Below are positions 53,301 through 61,800 of a stretch of 64,000 bases of DNA, in pieces; positions within the stretch are counted from its first letter, which is position 1; each line of letters starts with the position of its first letter. Origin of the DNA: Hybos culiciformis (Eukaryota; Arthropoda; Insecta; Diptera; Hybotidae); contig OZ023275.1 in the NCBI GenBank assembly GCA_964007475.1, positions 34,529,381 through 34,593,380 on the forward strand. The letters run 5' to 3'. The notes beneath the pieces are model-generated. The model did no database searches. It saw only the letters and a list, made by a program, of their open reading frames with translations, and was not told where the DNA came from. The position numbers and the translations under genes were made by a program.

Positions 53301-56300
53301 GAAATAACTTTTTGTTTTTTTTTTTTAATTTTTTTATTTTCGTATTCGTAACAGTTTTTACTTCGTGTATATACTCTATTCATATATAAATAAGTATAAT
53401 AAGAACATACATATATTTAGTTTTTCTTCACAGTTTCATGAAATAAACAAAATAATTACTCAGATTAAATGAATACGTATCCAACATACTACTTCATTTT
53501 GAGAACAGTAAAATATTCAACGTATATATTATATTCATTCAATTAGTATAATTTTCATTTGTTTTAATTGCAATATATATTATATGTACATATAAATATA
53601 ATATACATTTTATCCTTAACTCAACATTATTAATGTTGTTTTTATTTTTTAAATCCAGAAATATAATATTGTGTAGTATAAAGTAGATTGTTATGGTAAT
53701 AATTATAAAGTCTGGAAGAGTAAAACCTATATATGCTTACTAACTACAGTATATTTCTAATTGAAATTTTAGAAATTTTTAACTTCAACTTACTATTATT
53801 TTCTAAACGATTCTTATAAAAAAAAAAAAAGGATTGGTTCGATAATATTTTTTTTTTGTAGATAGCTTTAAATACTCTGGGCCTTTTAAATACATTTTGA
53901 ACAATACATAGTGAAAATATATAAAATTTACTGTATAAGTATTATTATAAATAGATATATATATAGTATTAATTTTATGTAATAATTACCCCTTGTTCTG
54001 AGCATTCTCTATTATTTTTACCCGTTGGACATTTCGTTTGATCAATGTGTGGAAAAAGGCTTACGCATGTTTGATTTACACACACTAAATTATCTCCACA
54101 TGGTGTACCATCTTTAACGAGACCATGACCTGGCACTTCATCTGAATTCGGTTGTCCACTAGTCGCTCTGTCGAAGAAAAAATAAAAAATAATTTAAAAT
54201 TTTATTACTTTCAATTTAATCAGATTAATAAATTAACAAATTTTGTTTTTAAATAACTACTATTCGAGAGTCTGACAAGGTATTCACGATATTTGGTGAC
54301 AATGGTGACAAAATATCACGATACGAATGATTGGTGGTATAGGGCATGACTATATCTAAATAGCGCATCTTTAACACTAAATAGTCGAAAGTTTTCACAA
54401 GAACTAATAAATGAATTTGAATTAAATAGAAAATAAATAAATTCAAAACCCATTTAAATAAAAATTTCTTTTCCAATTAAGTTTTCCATATAATATGCAA
54501 AAATTGGGTAAAAAAAAATTTTTTTTAACTTTTGAAACAAAAAAATTATTATTATTCTAATTAGAAAAAATATTAGAGAGGAAATTTGAAAATTTTCAAA
54601 AATAATTTCTAATTTCTTTAATTGTTTTTATTTTCACACTTAATTAGTTTGTACATTGTATCCATACATTATGTACATTGTCGTGCATATATATATTTTA
54701 AGTTCATTATCATTTTAATTAATCTCTCAAGATACTTATTATTTAATATTTCAATTTTTAAAAACAAATGCAATTAAAATTCCAATTACTTTTTTTTTTT
54801 TGTATGCATATAATAGATATAGATAGATATGGGAATTGTATAATGAAAATGTTATAAAATCCTCTCAACAAAAAAAAAATGGACAAAGTATCTTATTGTT
54901 TCGTCATTTGAAAAACATTTCCAATTTTAATAACAAAATATCTTGTTACAATTACAATTTATTCCAATTAAAAAATAATAATTCAGAATTTCCTTTTTTT
55001 TATTGCTCCGAAAAAAAAAATAAAAATAAAAAAACGAAAAAAAATTATATAAAAGAGCTGACAAGCTTGTTTCCAGAAAATGATGAAAAACAAAAAAAAA
55101 AACCAAATCGGTTTTATTATTTAGGAAAATCATTATTAATTCATTTATAGAATAAGTAACTTTTTAATATAGTTTTTTTTTATTATAAACTTGATCACGA
55201 TGAATTCTCAATAATTGCAATTAAGAGTCTTGTAACAATTTTTGTTCCTTTTTTGACTGTCTATGGAACTAGTATTTATTCAGTATTTATATTCATACAC
55301 ATAGGAATTGGTTCTTTTTTATTTGTTTCGAATTTATTCTTGAACCAATATTTCTGTCAATTGGTTCTTTTTTCACAACAAGATATTTAAAGGATTTAAT
55401 ATTGCTTGCGTACAAATCAAGTATTGGTTAAAGTTTTTCTTGATATCAAGAATAATTTATTCATATATACTTTTTCAACATATTAAAAAATTTCAACAGC
55501 TTAAAAAATATTGCAAATACGGAAAATGTACATAATGATCTTTATAACAAAATCATATTAATTTGAAAATCGAATTCCCATCACAGACATTCACCACAAT
55601 GTTATGATTTTTATATGTACATATATATGTACATATATGTGTACATATATATGTACAAAAAAAAGCAACCAAATCATAAATCCATAAAATATGGAAAATT
55701 TTCTAATTTTTAAAATATATATTTTTGAAGAAACAAACATTAAGTATACTTGAAAATATTTGCATATTTTTCTCAATTCTGTTGATAACCAAAAAAAAAA
55801 AAAAAACTATTTCCCAATAGATAATTGTCAATAATGAAATATCAAGAGACATATGAAGCTTTCAAGATTATTATTAATTATGGTATGATTGCTAGTTTTT
55901 TTTTTTATATTTTATATAATATAATGATCTTCAATATTTATCAAATAAATACATTGAACGTATATTTAGAAAAAGTAAATAGGAAACCTTTTGTTATATT
56001 ACAGTTTGAGTCAATGAGAAAGATATTCATCATTAAAGATCTGAATAGTATTTTTGACATAAAAAAAACATAGAATTAAGAACTTAATTAAATTTGTTTT
56101 CAAAATTTTTCAGATTTGTTTTTTTTTTTTTTTTAATTTAAACATTTTAATTGTAATATTTTCAATTAGTTAGCGTTACCATTGACATCCATCATCATCA
56201 TATTATAATAATATTTTCATTCAGGATTTATTTTATTTATTAAGCTTGCAATATTTTATTATACAGTATGTTATTGTATATTAATATTTTTCATACATTT

Positions 56301-58804
56301 AGAATAGTAAAAAATATTTTTTGAAATAACCTCAGTCATAGTAATGTAACTAACTATATACAAGAAAAAAGTATTATTATCAAAAGGGATTTTATCATTT
56401 TATTAATTAAATTTCGAAAAATACTATGGTGACATATGAAAAATTTGATATTTTATACTTTTGCTTTACAAACATTATTAATTTTTTCATTAATACGAAG
56501 AATTTTGTTTTTTTAAATATTTTATTATAATACTTTTAAGCTTATGTATGTATATAATGTAAGAGAAGGATTTTTAAATTTTTTTTCAGAATATTTAAAA
56601 ATAAAAAGTTCTAAATGTGCCCTAGTTTATAATATATGAAAAAATAAAAAAAATTAATATAAATTTTATGTGCATTGTAATAATTTTAAATAATTCTTTA
56701 CGTTTTTGATTTTATTTTTATTTCTTTTAAGGAAACAGGAAAATAAAATATAATTACTAAGGTTACAAGAAAAGTTTCTACAATAATTGGATTATTTGGA
56801 TTAAAAAAAAAAAAAAAAATATTTTTTCATTTTTTTTTGTATGTTATAAAATATTTGACAGCACATTTAGGGTAGAGATTTCAAAATAAAAAATAATAAT
56901 CTAAGTATATATCGAATTAGAATTAACTGTCATATTCTTAGACAGCAACTTCCTGAATAAACCAAAGAACTGTGGTAAACAAGTTTCATTTTCATTCTCA
57001 AAACCACATCAAAGCGTTTTTCTTTGTATATGAACCTTTGACAATAACAATTCTAGGAAATATAGATGTGTACATTGTTATTTACGATTTTTATTTTTGA
57101 ATTTAACTATTATTGCCATTATTTCGATTGACCCGATTGAAATAAAGATAATTTTGTCACATATCGGTTTCTATAATATATAACTTATATAACTTATCCC
57201 TAAAAATTTTCCAATATTTAATTTCTGAATAAAATTTAATAATTTTATATAATATACACTTACTTGCATTCATATTCTATTCCTTTAATTGAAATTATTG
57301 TCCTAGAATATAGTTGATTTTCAACGTTCTCTTTTACCGGTTGTCGTTCTCCTTCTTTACATTGTAATGTGCCGCATTGAACATTTCTAACGATTGTTAT
57401 TTAGATATATATATATACGTGTATACATTTTTTTTTTTATGTTTTTATGCAGTTTTGTTGATTGTCATTGCATTACAAATAAAAAAAAATAATAAAAATA
57501 AAAAAGATAAAGAAAAAAAATTGTATCATTTTATTTGATGTTGTTCCAATTTTATTTTTTTTACATGTGTTTTGGATGAATGTTTTCACCAGAAGCAATT
57601 CAGTTGAGTAGTTTGTTTTATTATTATAAGAATAAGAGGAATTATTTTTTTTTTTTAAATTGAACAAAAGATAAGCATAAAAGATATATTGGTCTTAATT
57701 AAATTGAAAAAAATAATAATAATAATGGTAATAAATAGAAGAAATAATATATATTTGCTAGTTACTTAATTAAAATGTTAAAAATTTTGAAAAGCAGTAG
57801 AAAATTATTAGCAGTAAATAAAATGTAAGTTAATATAATATTAAATCTATTTGGTTGAAAAAGTAACTTAAATTTAAATAAGATTTCTTTGGTTTTTTTG
57901 AATCCTAACACAATTAAGAATATAAGTAAATGTTCAAGTAGATATTGGTAAAGGAAAGGACGTCTAATAATCTTTAGCTCATCAACATACATAATTATTT
58001 ATAAGATAACAATTTGCTCTTCATATTAGCTGACAACAATAAAGTTAATTCCCTATATTTATCAAGTTAGTTTAGAATTGTTGAGAAATTTTCCAATAAT
58101 GGCAAATTCATATTTTTTTTTGAAATTTCCATAAACTTTTGTATGCGAAAAATTTATTTCTCCAGACATAAAAGGAAACACTAAAATTGAGTTTTTTTTT
58201 CCATAAACCAGAATCAGACAAAAAGAGCTTCCTATTTTTTCTTTTTAAATATTAAAAACAGAATTTTTAAAATAATTAAAAAAAAATTAAAATTAAAAAA
58301 TAAAATAATTCTTGAAATATCATTTTAATGAAAATGTTAAACCACGAATAGTAATAAAAAAAAAAATTTATTTTTTTTTTATTTTTTTTTTATAATTAAT
58401 GCTTTCAAGTGGTATTGAATTTCCAGATAATGCAAAAAAAAATGAAAATGAAAATATAATCATCATTATTATTGAAAAGTGCTTTTCATCATTATGGAAA
58501 AAAAAAAAAAAAAAAAAAACAAAACAGAACACAAAGGAACAGAAGTTGTTGCAAAACACAGAGCGCTGCTGTATATGTATATAGAAAGCATAAATGAAAA
58601 ACAAAAAAAAAAAAACAAAAAGTTTTCCTTACTCAAGATCGCATTTAATATAATTTCCATTTGGTTCTCGTCCGCAATGACCATTAATGGAACCTTTTGA
58701 ATTAAATTGTTCATAACATTGACGATCTGCTGCAGCACCACCAAAACCCCAAATTTTTTCACATTGTAAATTTAATGTAGGACATTCTCCTTGAAAACAA
58801 TAAC
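13853..58804 (-). CDS. mmd: ADAM11/22/23-class transmembrane protein (mind-meld-like), 3' part of gene
   Basis: This is the span of the coding exons present in the window; the 5' exons lie past 64000. In transcript order the exons are 58633-58804, 57264-57386, 53990-54167, 47971-48130, one TM exon (45004-45109 or 40453/40414-40552), 27644-27805, 23397-23464, 19567-20269, 17900-18247 and 13853-14453, about 871 residues. The domain order is ADAM cysteine-rich domain, EGF-like module, Pro-rich stalk, one TM helix and a roughly 610-residue cytoplasmic tail. The cysteine-rich and EGF sequences match the ADAM11/22/23 class, whose vertebrate members are catalytically inactive neuronal receptors or adhesion proteins (ADAM22 and 23 bind LGI1). 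The fly representative is mind-meld. Whether this copy keeps the zinc site cannot be seen. The long low-complexity tail resembles the expanded tails of insect orthologues (from memory, not checked). Confidence 0.8.
14454..17899. other. mmd: Last ADAM intron, 3.4 kb
   Basis: This AT-rich intron has nothing recognisable in it. The open frame at 17528-17752 (minus) is compositionally biased and unsupported. Confidence 0.6.
17900..18247 (-). CDS. mmd: ADAM exon: histidine-rich tail segment
   Basis: The acceptor TATTTGTAG precedes ATCAAATC and the donor is GTGAGAG|GTAGGT. The exon is 348 nt, phase 2 in and phase 2 out. It reads (G)SNQQIAQSQKTATIHPSYSS, an Arg/Ser segment, then a stretch of roughly sixty residues with about twenty histidines in HH, HxH and HxxH spacing. 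It finishes with an acidic block, DDEGIYESADHHDGRTIDPR. The 67-aa and 76-aa open frames reported by simple translation here are in the wrong frames; the true frame is set by both neighbours. The His-rich stretch could bind Zn2+ or simply be expanded CAT/CAC repeat. A second acceptor lies at 18230. Confidence 0.87.
18531..18616 (-). CDS. mmd: Candidate alternative cassette exon in the tail
   Basis: The acceptor AATACTTCAG precedes CTGGCATG and the donor is ATGAAG|GTCAGT (86 nt). In the phase delivered by the preceding exon it reads (G)WHEFQMSEYAASFIQRGFGI then ATHIDYYE, convincingly protein-like. A second acceptor at 18600/18601 (ATTTCAG|ATG) keeps the same frame for a phase-0 partner. Leaving in phase 1, it joins the main acceptor of the next exon to give DQINK-stop, a truncated tail. 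It joins the alternative acceptor 17 nt downstream (18230) in the normal frame. It could be an isoform exon or a relic. Confidence 0.5.
19071..19121 (-). CDS. mmd: Candidate alternative exon reading MDNNWEPESKYYRSAPE
   Basis: Seventeen codons from an ATG at 19119-19121 to a GAA|GTAAAT donor (phase 0) read unlike the surrounding AT noise. They join in frame to the second acceptor of the 18531-18600 island. An in-frame stop lies just upstream of the ATG and there is no AG in between, so as drawn it could only be a first coding exon from an internal promoter. Alternatively, an internal acceptor (ATTACAG) would leave a 13-nt microexon (19071-19083) that joins the upstream phase-2 exon. The support is composition and phase only. 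Confidence 0.3.
19567..20269 (-). CDS. mmd: ADAM exon: large cytoplasmic tail exon
   Basis: The acceptor AATTATTCAG precedes AAAAAGG (completing Glu, phase 1) and the donor is CGCAAGG|GTTTGT (phase 2). The exon is 703 nt. It encodes KGILKKHGYGLVLGDQMKDK, a predicted helical segment (VERTLKSLNGYHEDILEALR), several Gly/Ser-rich stretches including a run of five glycines, an acidic patch (CQEDDEAPSTGPL), and a second amphipathic segment (LRIRNLEDLIRQLEHHSSRH). The helix with Leu heptads could be a short coiled coil. No catalytic domain is present. The open frame continues into the intron but becomes Phe/Ile/Lys-rich after the donor. Confidence 0.9.
20270..23396. other. mmd: ADAM intron, 3.1 kb
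   Basis: This is an AT-rich intron. A TA dinucleotide repeat (20284-20312) lies immediately upstream of the acceptor of the 19567-20269 exon, inside the branch-point/polypyrimidine region. Another AT run lies near 23147-23170. No further exon is recognised. Confidence 0.6.
20284..20312. repeat. (TA)n microsatellite at a splice acceptor
   Basis: An uninterrupted AT/TA dinucleotide run of about 29 nt starts 15 nt upstream (in transcript sense) of the acceptor of the 19567-20269 ADAM exon, so length changes could affect branch-point spacing. Confidence 0.9.
23397..23464 (-). CDS. mmd: ADAM exon: short tail exon
   Basis: This 68-nt exon has acceptor TTTCTACAG before AGACCATAAA and donor CATTCTG|GTAAGT. 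It reads (R)DHKMQQIRRLTGSGSEEDQ then AHS and the first base of the next codon. It is phase 2 in and phase 1 out, matching both neighbours exactly. Being a multiple of three minus one, its omission would shift the frame, so it should be constitutive unless the adjoining exon is also skipped. The Arg-Arg-Leu-Thr and acidic Ser cluster could be a phosphorylation target; this is inference. Confidence 0.82.
23465..27643. other. mmd: ADAM intron, 4.2 kb
   Basis: This AT-rich intron contains a short triplicated CAATATTCT tandem near 25325-25355. The open frames at 23722, 23844/23925, 24334, 26483, 26681, 26778 and 26903 have no domain and biased composition. No additional exon is visible. Confidence 0.55.
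27644..27805 (-). CDS. mmd: ADAM exon: start of cytoplasmic tail
   Basis: The acceptor GAAAATTAG precedes AAGGAAGAC, completing an Arg codon (AG|A) from either TM exon. It reads (R)RKTTRNKYDPPYSKKPIAKA, a strongly basic stop-transfer segment expected right after a TM helix. It then has SVEEVSLDGSSKLMFGNQTG and ends ATTCAG|GTAAGT, phase 2 out. The exon is 162 nt long. There is no long open frame over it because it is short; the reading frame is fixed by both neighbours. Confidence 0.85.
31949..32483. mobile_element. Internally deleted mariner-like (Tc1/mariner) element
   Basis: The ends AGGATCTTTCATTAAG and the complement of AGGGTCTTTCAATAAG form imperfect terminal inverted repeats of about 27 bp, each running into a T tract. 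The flanks read TTA on both sides, consistent with insertion at TA. The interior is a broken plus-strand transposase. At 535 bp, less than half of a usual mariner of about 1.3 kb, it has lost a large internal section. Confidence 0.8.
32047..32411 (+). pseudogene. Mariner-like transposase fragment, frameshifted and deleted
   Basis: Three blocks in two frames resemble mariner-family transposases. Block 1 is FFSDEAHFHLNDY (first catalytic Asp of the DDE/D triad, near 32056). Block 2 is VVEKPLHSSAFTVWSAFWAG followed by GIFGPYFFGN (32119-32234, closed by a stop). The C-terminal block has EIENFVKEINACKRV, then after a frameshift GEDLSDITFTY-stop at 32409-32411. The section with the second and third catalytic residues is deleted, so the copy is dead. 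The sequence is recognised from conserved family motifs, not from a search. Confidence 0.85.
34786..34854. repeat. Small hairpin in intron
   Basis: The 17-bp arms 34786-34802 and 34838-34854 (AAATTTCACTTTTCTTC and its complement with one mismatch) enclose a 35-nt loop that is less AT-rich than its surroundings. It may be a remnant of a tiny foldback element. The loop is too large for a typical microRNA precursor. Confidence 0.5.
40414..40452 (-). CDS. mmd: Optional 39-nt extension of TM exon 2
   Basis: This is the sequence between the two candidate donors of TM exon 2. It adds 13 residues, including VVHRKF and LCLR, just inside the membrane with no frame change. It is open and donor-like (GAG|GTTAGT), but the proximal donor is stronger, so this is a possible rather than a certain isoform. 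Confidence 0.45.
40453..40552 (-). CDS. mmd: ADAM alternative transmembrane exon, version 2 (short donor)
   Basis: The acceptor CATTTGTAG precedes AGAATTACC, and the donor is TACAG|GTCAGT. The exon is 100 nt, phase 1 in and phase 2 out. It reads (E)NYHGSNTVFLVGILMSVVGF then VFVTFTVVALCY and the start of Arg: a short extracellular lead, one hydrophobic helix of about 24 residues, and a CY(R) end identical in position and phase to the 45004-45109 exon. A second donor 39 nt further on (CTGAG|GTTAGT, exon 40414-40552) is in the same phase and would insert 13 residues, SVVVHRKFSLCLR, of basic juxtamembrane sequence. TACAG|GTCAGT is the better match to the partner exon's end. Confidence 0.88.
40553..45003. 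other. mmd: Intron between the two alternative TM exons, 4.5 kb
   Basis: This AT-rich intron contains a long perfect AT-rich hairpin (41843-41898). It also contains a small unassigned open frame on the plus strand at 42512-42676 (54 codons, starting MDATLGTYIGIEY), which could be chance. The open frames at 40755 and 43409 are compositionally biased and unsupported. The spacing between the two exons is too large for exclusion by steric blocking of the spliceosome. Confidence 0.55.
41843..41898. repeat. 25-bp perfect inverted repeat with 6-nt loop
   Basis: The left arm 41843-41867 and right arm 41874-41898 are perfect complements (core TATTAAAATTTATTATATTT). They would form a long AT-only stem with a 6-nt loop in DNA or in the pre-mRNA. 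It lies in the intron between the two alternative TM exons. Palindromes are common in AT-rich DNA, but a 25-bp perfect arm is unusual. Confidence 0.75.
45004..45109 (-). CDS. mmd: ADAM alternative transmembrane exon, version 1
   Basis: The acceptor AAATTTTAG precedes GAGATGGAG and the donor is TACAG|GTAGAG. The exon is 106 nt, phase 1 in and phase 2 out. It reads (G)DGDKEKISTLTMVIILVVIV then KCVFISFASLAVCY and the start of Arg: an acidic/basic juxtamembrane segment, a hydrophobic helix of about 23 residues, and the same CY(R) ending as the exon at 40453-40552. Either TM exon joins the stalk exon and the next tail exon (RKTTRNKYDPPY) in frame, but using both shifts the frame, so they should be mutually exclusive. 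It was found by phase and hydrophobicity, being too short to show as an open frame. Confidence 0.8.
45110..47970. other. mmd: ADAM intron, 2.9 kb
   Basis: This AT-rich intron lies between the stalk exon and the upstream alternative TM exon. The open frame at 47437-47721 (minus) is hydrophobic and Lys-rich by composition only. No further exon is recognised. Confidence 0.6.
47971..48130 (-). CDS. mmd: ADAM exon: second half of EGF module and Pro-rich stalk
   Basis: The acceptor TTTTTTTTAG precedes GTTTGTACA in phase 0. The exon reads VCTNLNRCYCDLGWGGIDCS, the classic C-x-C-x5-G-x2-C end of an EGF-like domain and close to the ADAM22/23 EGF module. It is followed by a stalk containing TAAPPPPNAGP and a Lys/Glu-rich juxtamembrane stretch, MEKKETPY. 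The donor is CATACG|GTAGGA, leaving one base (phase 1), as both alternative TM exons require. The exon is 160 nt long. Confidence 0.92.
48131..53989. other. mmd: ADAM intron, 5.9 kb, carrying an inverted-repeat element
   Basis: This intron splits the EGF-like module. Apart from the 52018-53288 element it is AT-rich sequence with many T tracts. The open frames at 48290, 48821/48870 and 50579 show nothing recognisable. Confidence 0.6.
52018..53288. mobile_element. Unclassified inverted-repeat element with 4-bp duplication
   Basis: The left end GGGACAAAATCAAACCT and the right end (its exact complement, 53272-53288) form a 17-bp perfect terminal inverted repeat that stays partly matched for another nine bases. 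The flanks on each side are ATTT (52014-52017 and 53289-53292), giving a 4-bp target duplication. The 1271-bp interior holds two copies of TTTTCTAGCTCATGA (near 52416 and 53097). It also holds two patches with coding-like composition, 52166-52456 (an open frame with no family I recognise) and 52820-52985 (basic, then ending EIYSDSESD-stop on the plus strand), which may be decayed transposase. A 4-bp duplication occurs in Sola-type elements among others. The family is not assigned. Confidence 0.7.
53990..54167 (-). CDS. mmd: ADAM exon: hypervariable/ACR end and first half of EGF module
   Basis: The acceptor TTCGACAG precedes AGCGACTAG, completing a Lys codon, and the donor is CAAGGG|GTAATT, phase 0 out. 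The exon contains GLVKDGTPCGDNLVCVNQTC, the most recognisable ADAM cysteine-rich motif (V.DGT.CG....C....C). It then has two more cysteines and starts the EGF-like module with NRECSEQG. The exon is 178 nt long. The EGF module is completed by the next exon, which begins VCTN, so the intron lies inside the EGF fold. VNQT is a potential N-glycosylation site. Confidence 0.93.
54168..57263. other. mmd: ADAM intron, 3.1 kb
   Basis: This is an AT-rich intron. It contains a short palindromic microsatellite built from ATATGTACATAT units at 55613-55656, and two copies of AATTGGTTCTTTTTT near 55304 and 55362. The open frames at 54249 (minus), 54836, 55591 and 55825 have no recognisable domain and biased Lys/Ile/Phe content. 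I see no additional exon. Confidence 0.6.
55613..55656. repeat. Palindromic microsatellite (ATATGTACATAT)n
   Basis: About four copies of a self-complementary 12-nt unit lie within an ADAM intron. The overlapping minus-strand open frame with repeated HIYV is an artefact of this repeat. Confidence 0.85.
57264..57386 (-). CDS. mmd: ADAM exon: end of cysteine-rich domain
   Basis: The acceptor AATCGTTAG precedes AAATGTTC, completing Glu (GA|A) from the previous exon and giving ...CDLE-NVQCGTLQCKEGERQPV. The motif NVxCGxLxC is the invariant continuation of the ADAM cysteine-rich domain (DVLCGYLLC in ADAM22-type proteins). The exon ends IEYEC followed by AA|GTAAGT, phase 2 out. It is 123 nt long. 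It is too short to stand out as an open frame and was located by phase and motif. Confidence 0.88.
57387..58632. other. mmd: ADAM intron, 1.2 kb
   Basis: This intron separates two cysteine-rich-domain exons. It is AT-rich with poly-A/poly-T tracts, notably around 58498-58518. The overlapping open frames on both strands between 58368 and 58762 are shadows of homopolymers and of the neighbouring exon. Nothing else is visible. Confidence 0.7.
58633..58804 (-). CDS. mmd: ADAM exon: cysteine-rich domain, first visible exon
   Basis: The acceptor TTTTGCAG precedes GTTATTG, which completes a Gly codon (phase 1), and the exon reads (G)YCFQGECPTLNLQCEKIWG and onward. Paired cysteines, the EKIWGFGG block, the A(A/D)RQCYEQFN block and GHCGREPNGNYIKC are the hallmark of the ADAM cysteine-rich region; ADAM11/22/23 show the equivalents CQYIWG, CYEKLN and G.CGK. 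The donor is CTTGA|GTAAGG, leaving phase 2. The exon is 172 nt long and carries six cysteines, presumably disulfide-bonded and extracellular. Confidence 0.9.
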
Positions 58805-61800
58805 CTGCAAAATGAAAAAATAAAAACAACAACATTAACATAAATAAACAAAAATAATTGAATGAAAAAGAAGTTGAGAGGAATATTGAAAATAATAATT
58901 TATATATACAAAAATAAAATTATTTATGTCTTATGTTTTATACATTATTATTTATCATTTATATACTATGCACTAAAAAAAAATTATAAAATGAAATGTA
59001 AAAATATTCTTAATTTTTTATTATAATTTAAAAAATATTTTATTTTTTTTCATCAAACAGATGCCAAGTTTTTTATTATTTAATAATTTTACTTTATCTT
59101 TTATAGTTTAAAAATTTTATATATAATATTATATATAGGTACTATTAAATTTATATAAATTTATATATATATTTTTATAATTTAATAATAAGTGCAATAT
59201 AAAACCGATTTTTCAAGTGATGTGAAATTATTTTCTTCTTGAAATAAAATTTTCTTATGCATACTAGATTCTGTTACAGTATAGTCTTCAATTTATCACG
59301 GATTTCAGAAAGAGTTAAAAGAATCCGATTTATGAACAATAAATAGTATAAAAAGGGATACAATTTTCTCGTGGTTTTCCCTTTGATTTTTCACGGTTTG
59401 GGTTCCCCAAAACACAGATTGAAGAATAATGAAAATTATGCATCACTCTAAAAGTTCAGAATAAAATTTTTGATTGCCTCAGGTTTTATTCAATATTTTC
59501 GATTTTTATTTCTTTAATCCAAAATATTTGAAAATACGTACAAAATATATAGTACAGTCAGTGGCTCAAATTTATGTTTTGAGAACTTTTTTCTTCAAGT
59601 TTCCCTCAAGGTCATTTTATTTTATGTTTTTAGAGGTACTATTCATTTTTATCTGTTTCTGTTAATATTCATATTATAAAACTAATAATATAAAATTCAT
59701 AATATGATATAAATTATATAATAACAATAAGAAAAGACCGGATATTATATTAAGTATATTTTTTTTTCTACTCAAATGAAACTATAAATAAATTGTTCTC
59801 AAGTAAGTACATCACAAAAAGGTGAGACTTAATTTTTAGTTTTTTGTATCTTTTTTTTCCAAAGATGTATTATTATGCTAAATTTTAATTTTAAATAGAT
59901 AGAATAATTAGTTCTGCTAAGATGGAATGTTCTGCTATAATGGAAGCTTTCTAATTTTCAAATTAAATGACCTAAATACATAATAACTATTTACGAGTAA
60001 AACTAGACAAATTTTCGAATGAAAGAATTTTTAAAAAATTGTTCCAAAATAAAATAACATATTTATTAATAAAAATTAAAAACAAAATTAACTATTTTGC
60101 TCATCTGCATTGCAATTAGACAATAAAATGGATAATATTAATATCAAGTCGGTCAACAACTTAATCATCACTTTATATTAAAACGAATGAGAAAATAAAG
60201 TAGAAATTATGAATTAAATATTTATAAATAAATAAAATGTGTACTGCTCACAACGCGAATACCCAGAAAATACTGAAAAAACTTTAAATGAAAAAATTTC
60301 TTTCTCTTGTATATCAATTCGACTTAAATTATATTAAATTATATTAAATTATACTACACAGTTCAAATTTTTATTTTACACATTAAGTCAGCTAAACTGA
60401 TATTTGAGTTTAGCTGACAACAGATATTATTTGATTCTTAAGCGGCGGTCACACGAGGCTGGTTTACCAGCCGCTGGTCGCTGCTAGTCAGCAGCGGCTG
60501 GTTAACAGCGACAGCAACCAGCATACGGGAGGGTTCACACAGTGTTGTGCAAACAGTAGCAGCTGGTCTGGCAGCAACGATGTTTTGAAACAAAATAATC
60601 AACCGAAACAAAATAATCAACAATTCAGCAGCGCTAGTAAAGTTGAACCGTTCAACTTCACCAGCCGTTACTAAAATCGCTCCGCTGCTGCTGGCACCAG
60701 CGGACATAACAGTTCACACGTTGCTGCTTAACTGGCTGTTAGCAGCAAGCAGCGACCAGCGGCTGGTAAACCAGCCTCGTGTGACCGCCGCTTTATAAAT
60801 ATACGATATTATTAGATTATGGAATGGCAAAATCTGTTGTTTAATATCAAAGGTAAGTACATGTATATAGTATATAGTATTCAGAATCTTTTTGTTATAT
60901 CTTTAACAAAAAAATTGTTTAAACGCTAATTATGTTAGCAAAAATTTGGAAAAAAAAAACTAAATAACTAATTACGTTTTTTTTAATCAAATACGATTCT
61001 ATTATTTGATATTCCAAAAATACTTTCAGTGCATCATTCAGGCAGTAATAATTGAACATATTTTTTTTATTTTTTTTTTTGCATTTTCCTTTTAATTTCC
61101 TGTGTGGAAAAACTATACGAAAACTCATTACAATTACACAAAATTTTATTACAATTTATTCTTTGTGTATGTTTCTGTATCTTATCATAAAAGTCAAAAG
61201 AATTAATTCTTATGAAATTGAATATTCTTGTCTGTTTTTAGTTAAAAGTTAAGTTCTATATGTATAAAGATCACTTTTATTAAGCATTAAAGACATGTTG
61301 AAGTAGGATTATTTCGTTTCTCCATCCAAAGGTTTGGGGAAAATATTGAAAGATTTAAAAAAAAAAGAACGGATTAAGAGTGTAACATAATATTAAAAAT
61401 TTCATGAAGCTTAAAAAAATTTTATGAAGAAATGAATACTGATATGTAATTAAAACAAAACCTTAAGTTACCTCTGACCTTTCGTCTTATTATATGTTTC
61501 AAATTCTTTCAATATCATAAATCATTTTTGAAACCTAATGTCAAGTTTTATGAGCCATTATTTTACTATACGAATTGTAAATTTCTAAAAAAATTTCTAT
61601 ATAACTAAATTTATATGTATTATATATCTTTTAAGCATAGAATTTCTAAGTTATTTTGATCCTTTTCCTTTTTTTTTATGATTTTGCTTAATAATAATTT
61701 TCATAAACATAATTTTTTTTTTCTTAAACACGAGTAGGAAAAAAAAATAATTAAATTATATTATTATTATTATGTACTTAAGTGGTTATAATCTTAAAAT

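Noticed and set aside
54249..54476. 75-aa minus-strand open frame next to the ADAM exon
   Set aside because: It is intronic, lacks cysteines expected of the extracellular region, and has no usable phase to join the neighbours. A weak imperfect inverted repeat inside it may explain the composition.
58368..58762. Several overlapping open frames on both strands
   Set aside because: They derive from poly-A/poly-T tracts next to the 58633-58804 exon; the only real part is that exon in its own frame.
60438..60707. 89-aa minus-strand open frame, Ala/Val-rich
   Set aside because: It lies almost wholly inside the GC-rich MITE and is translation of its repeats.
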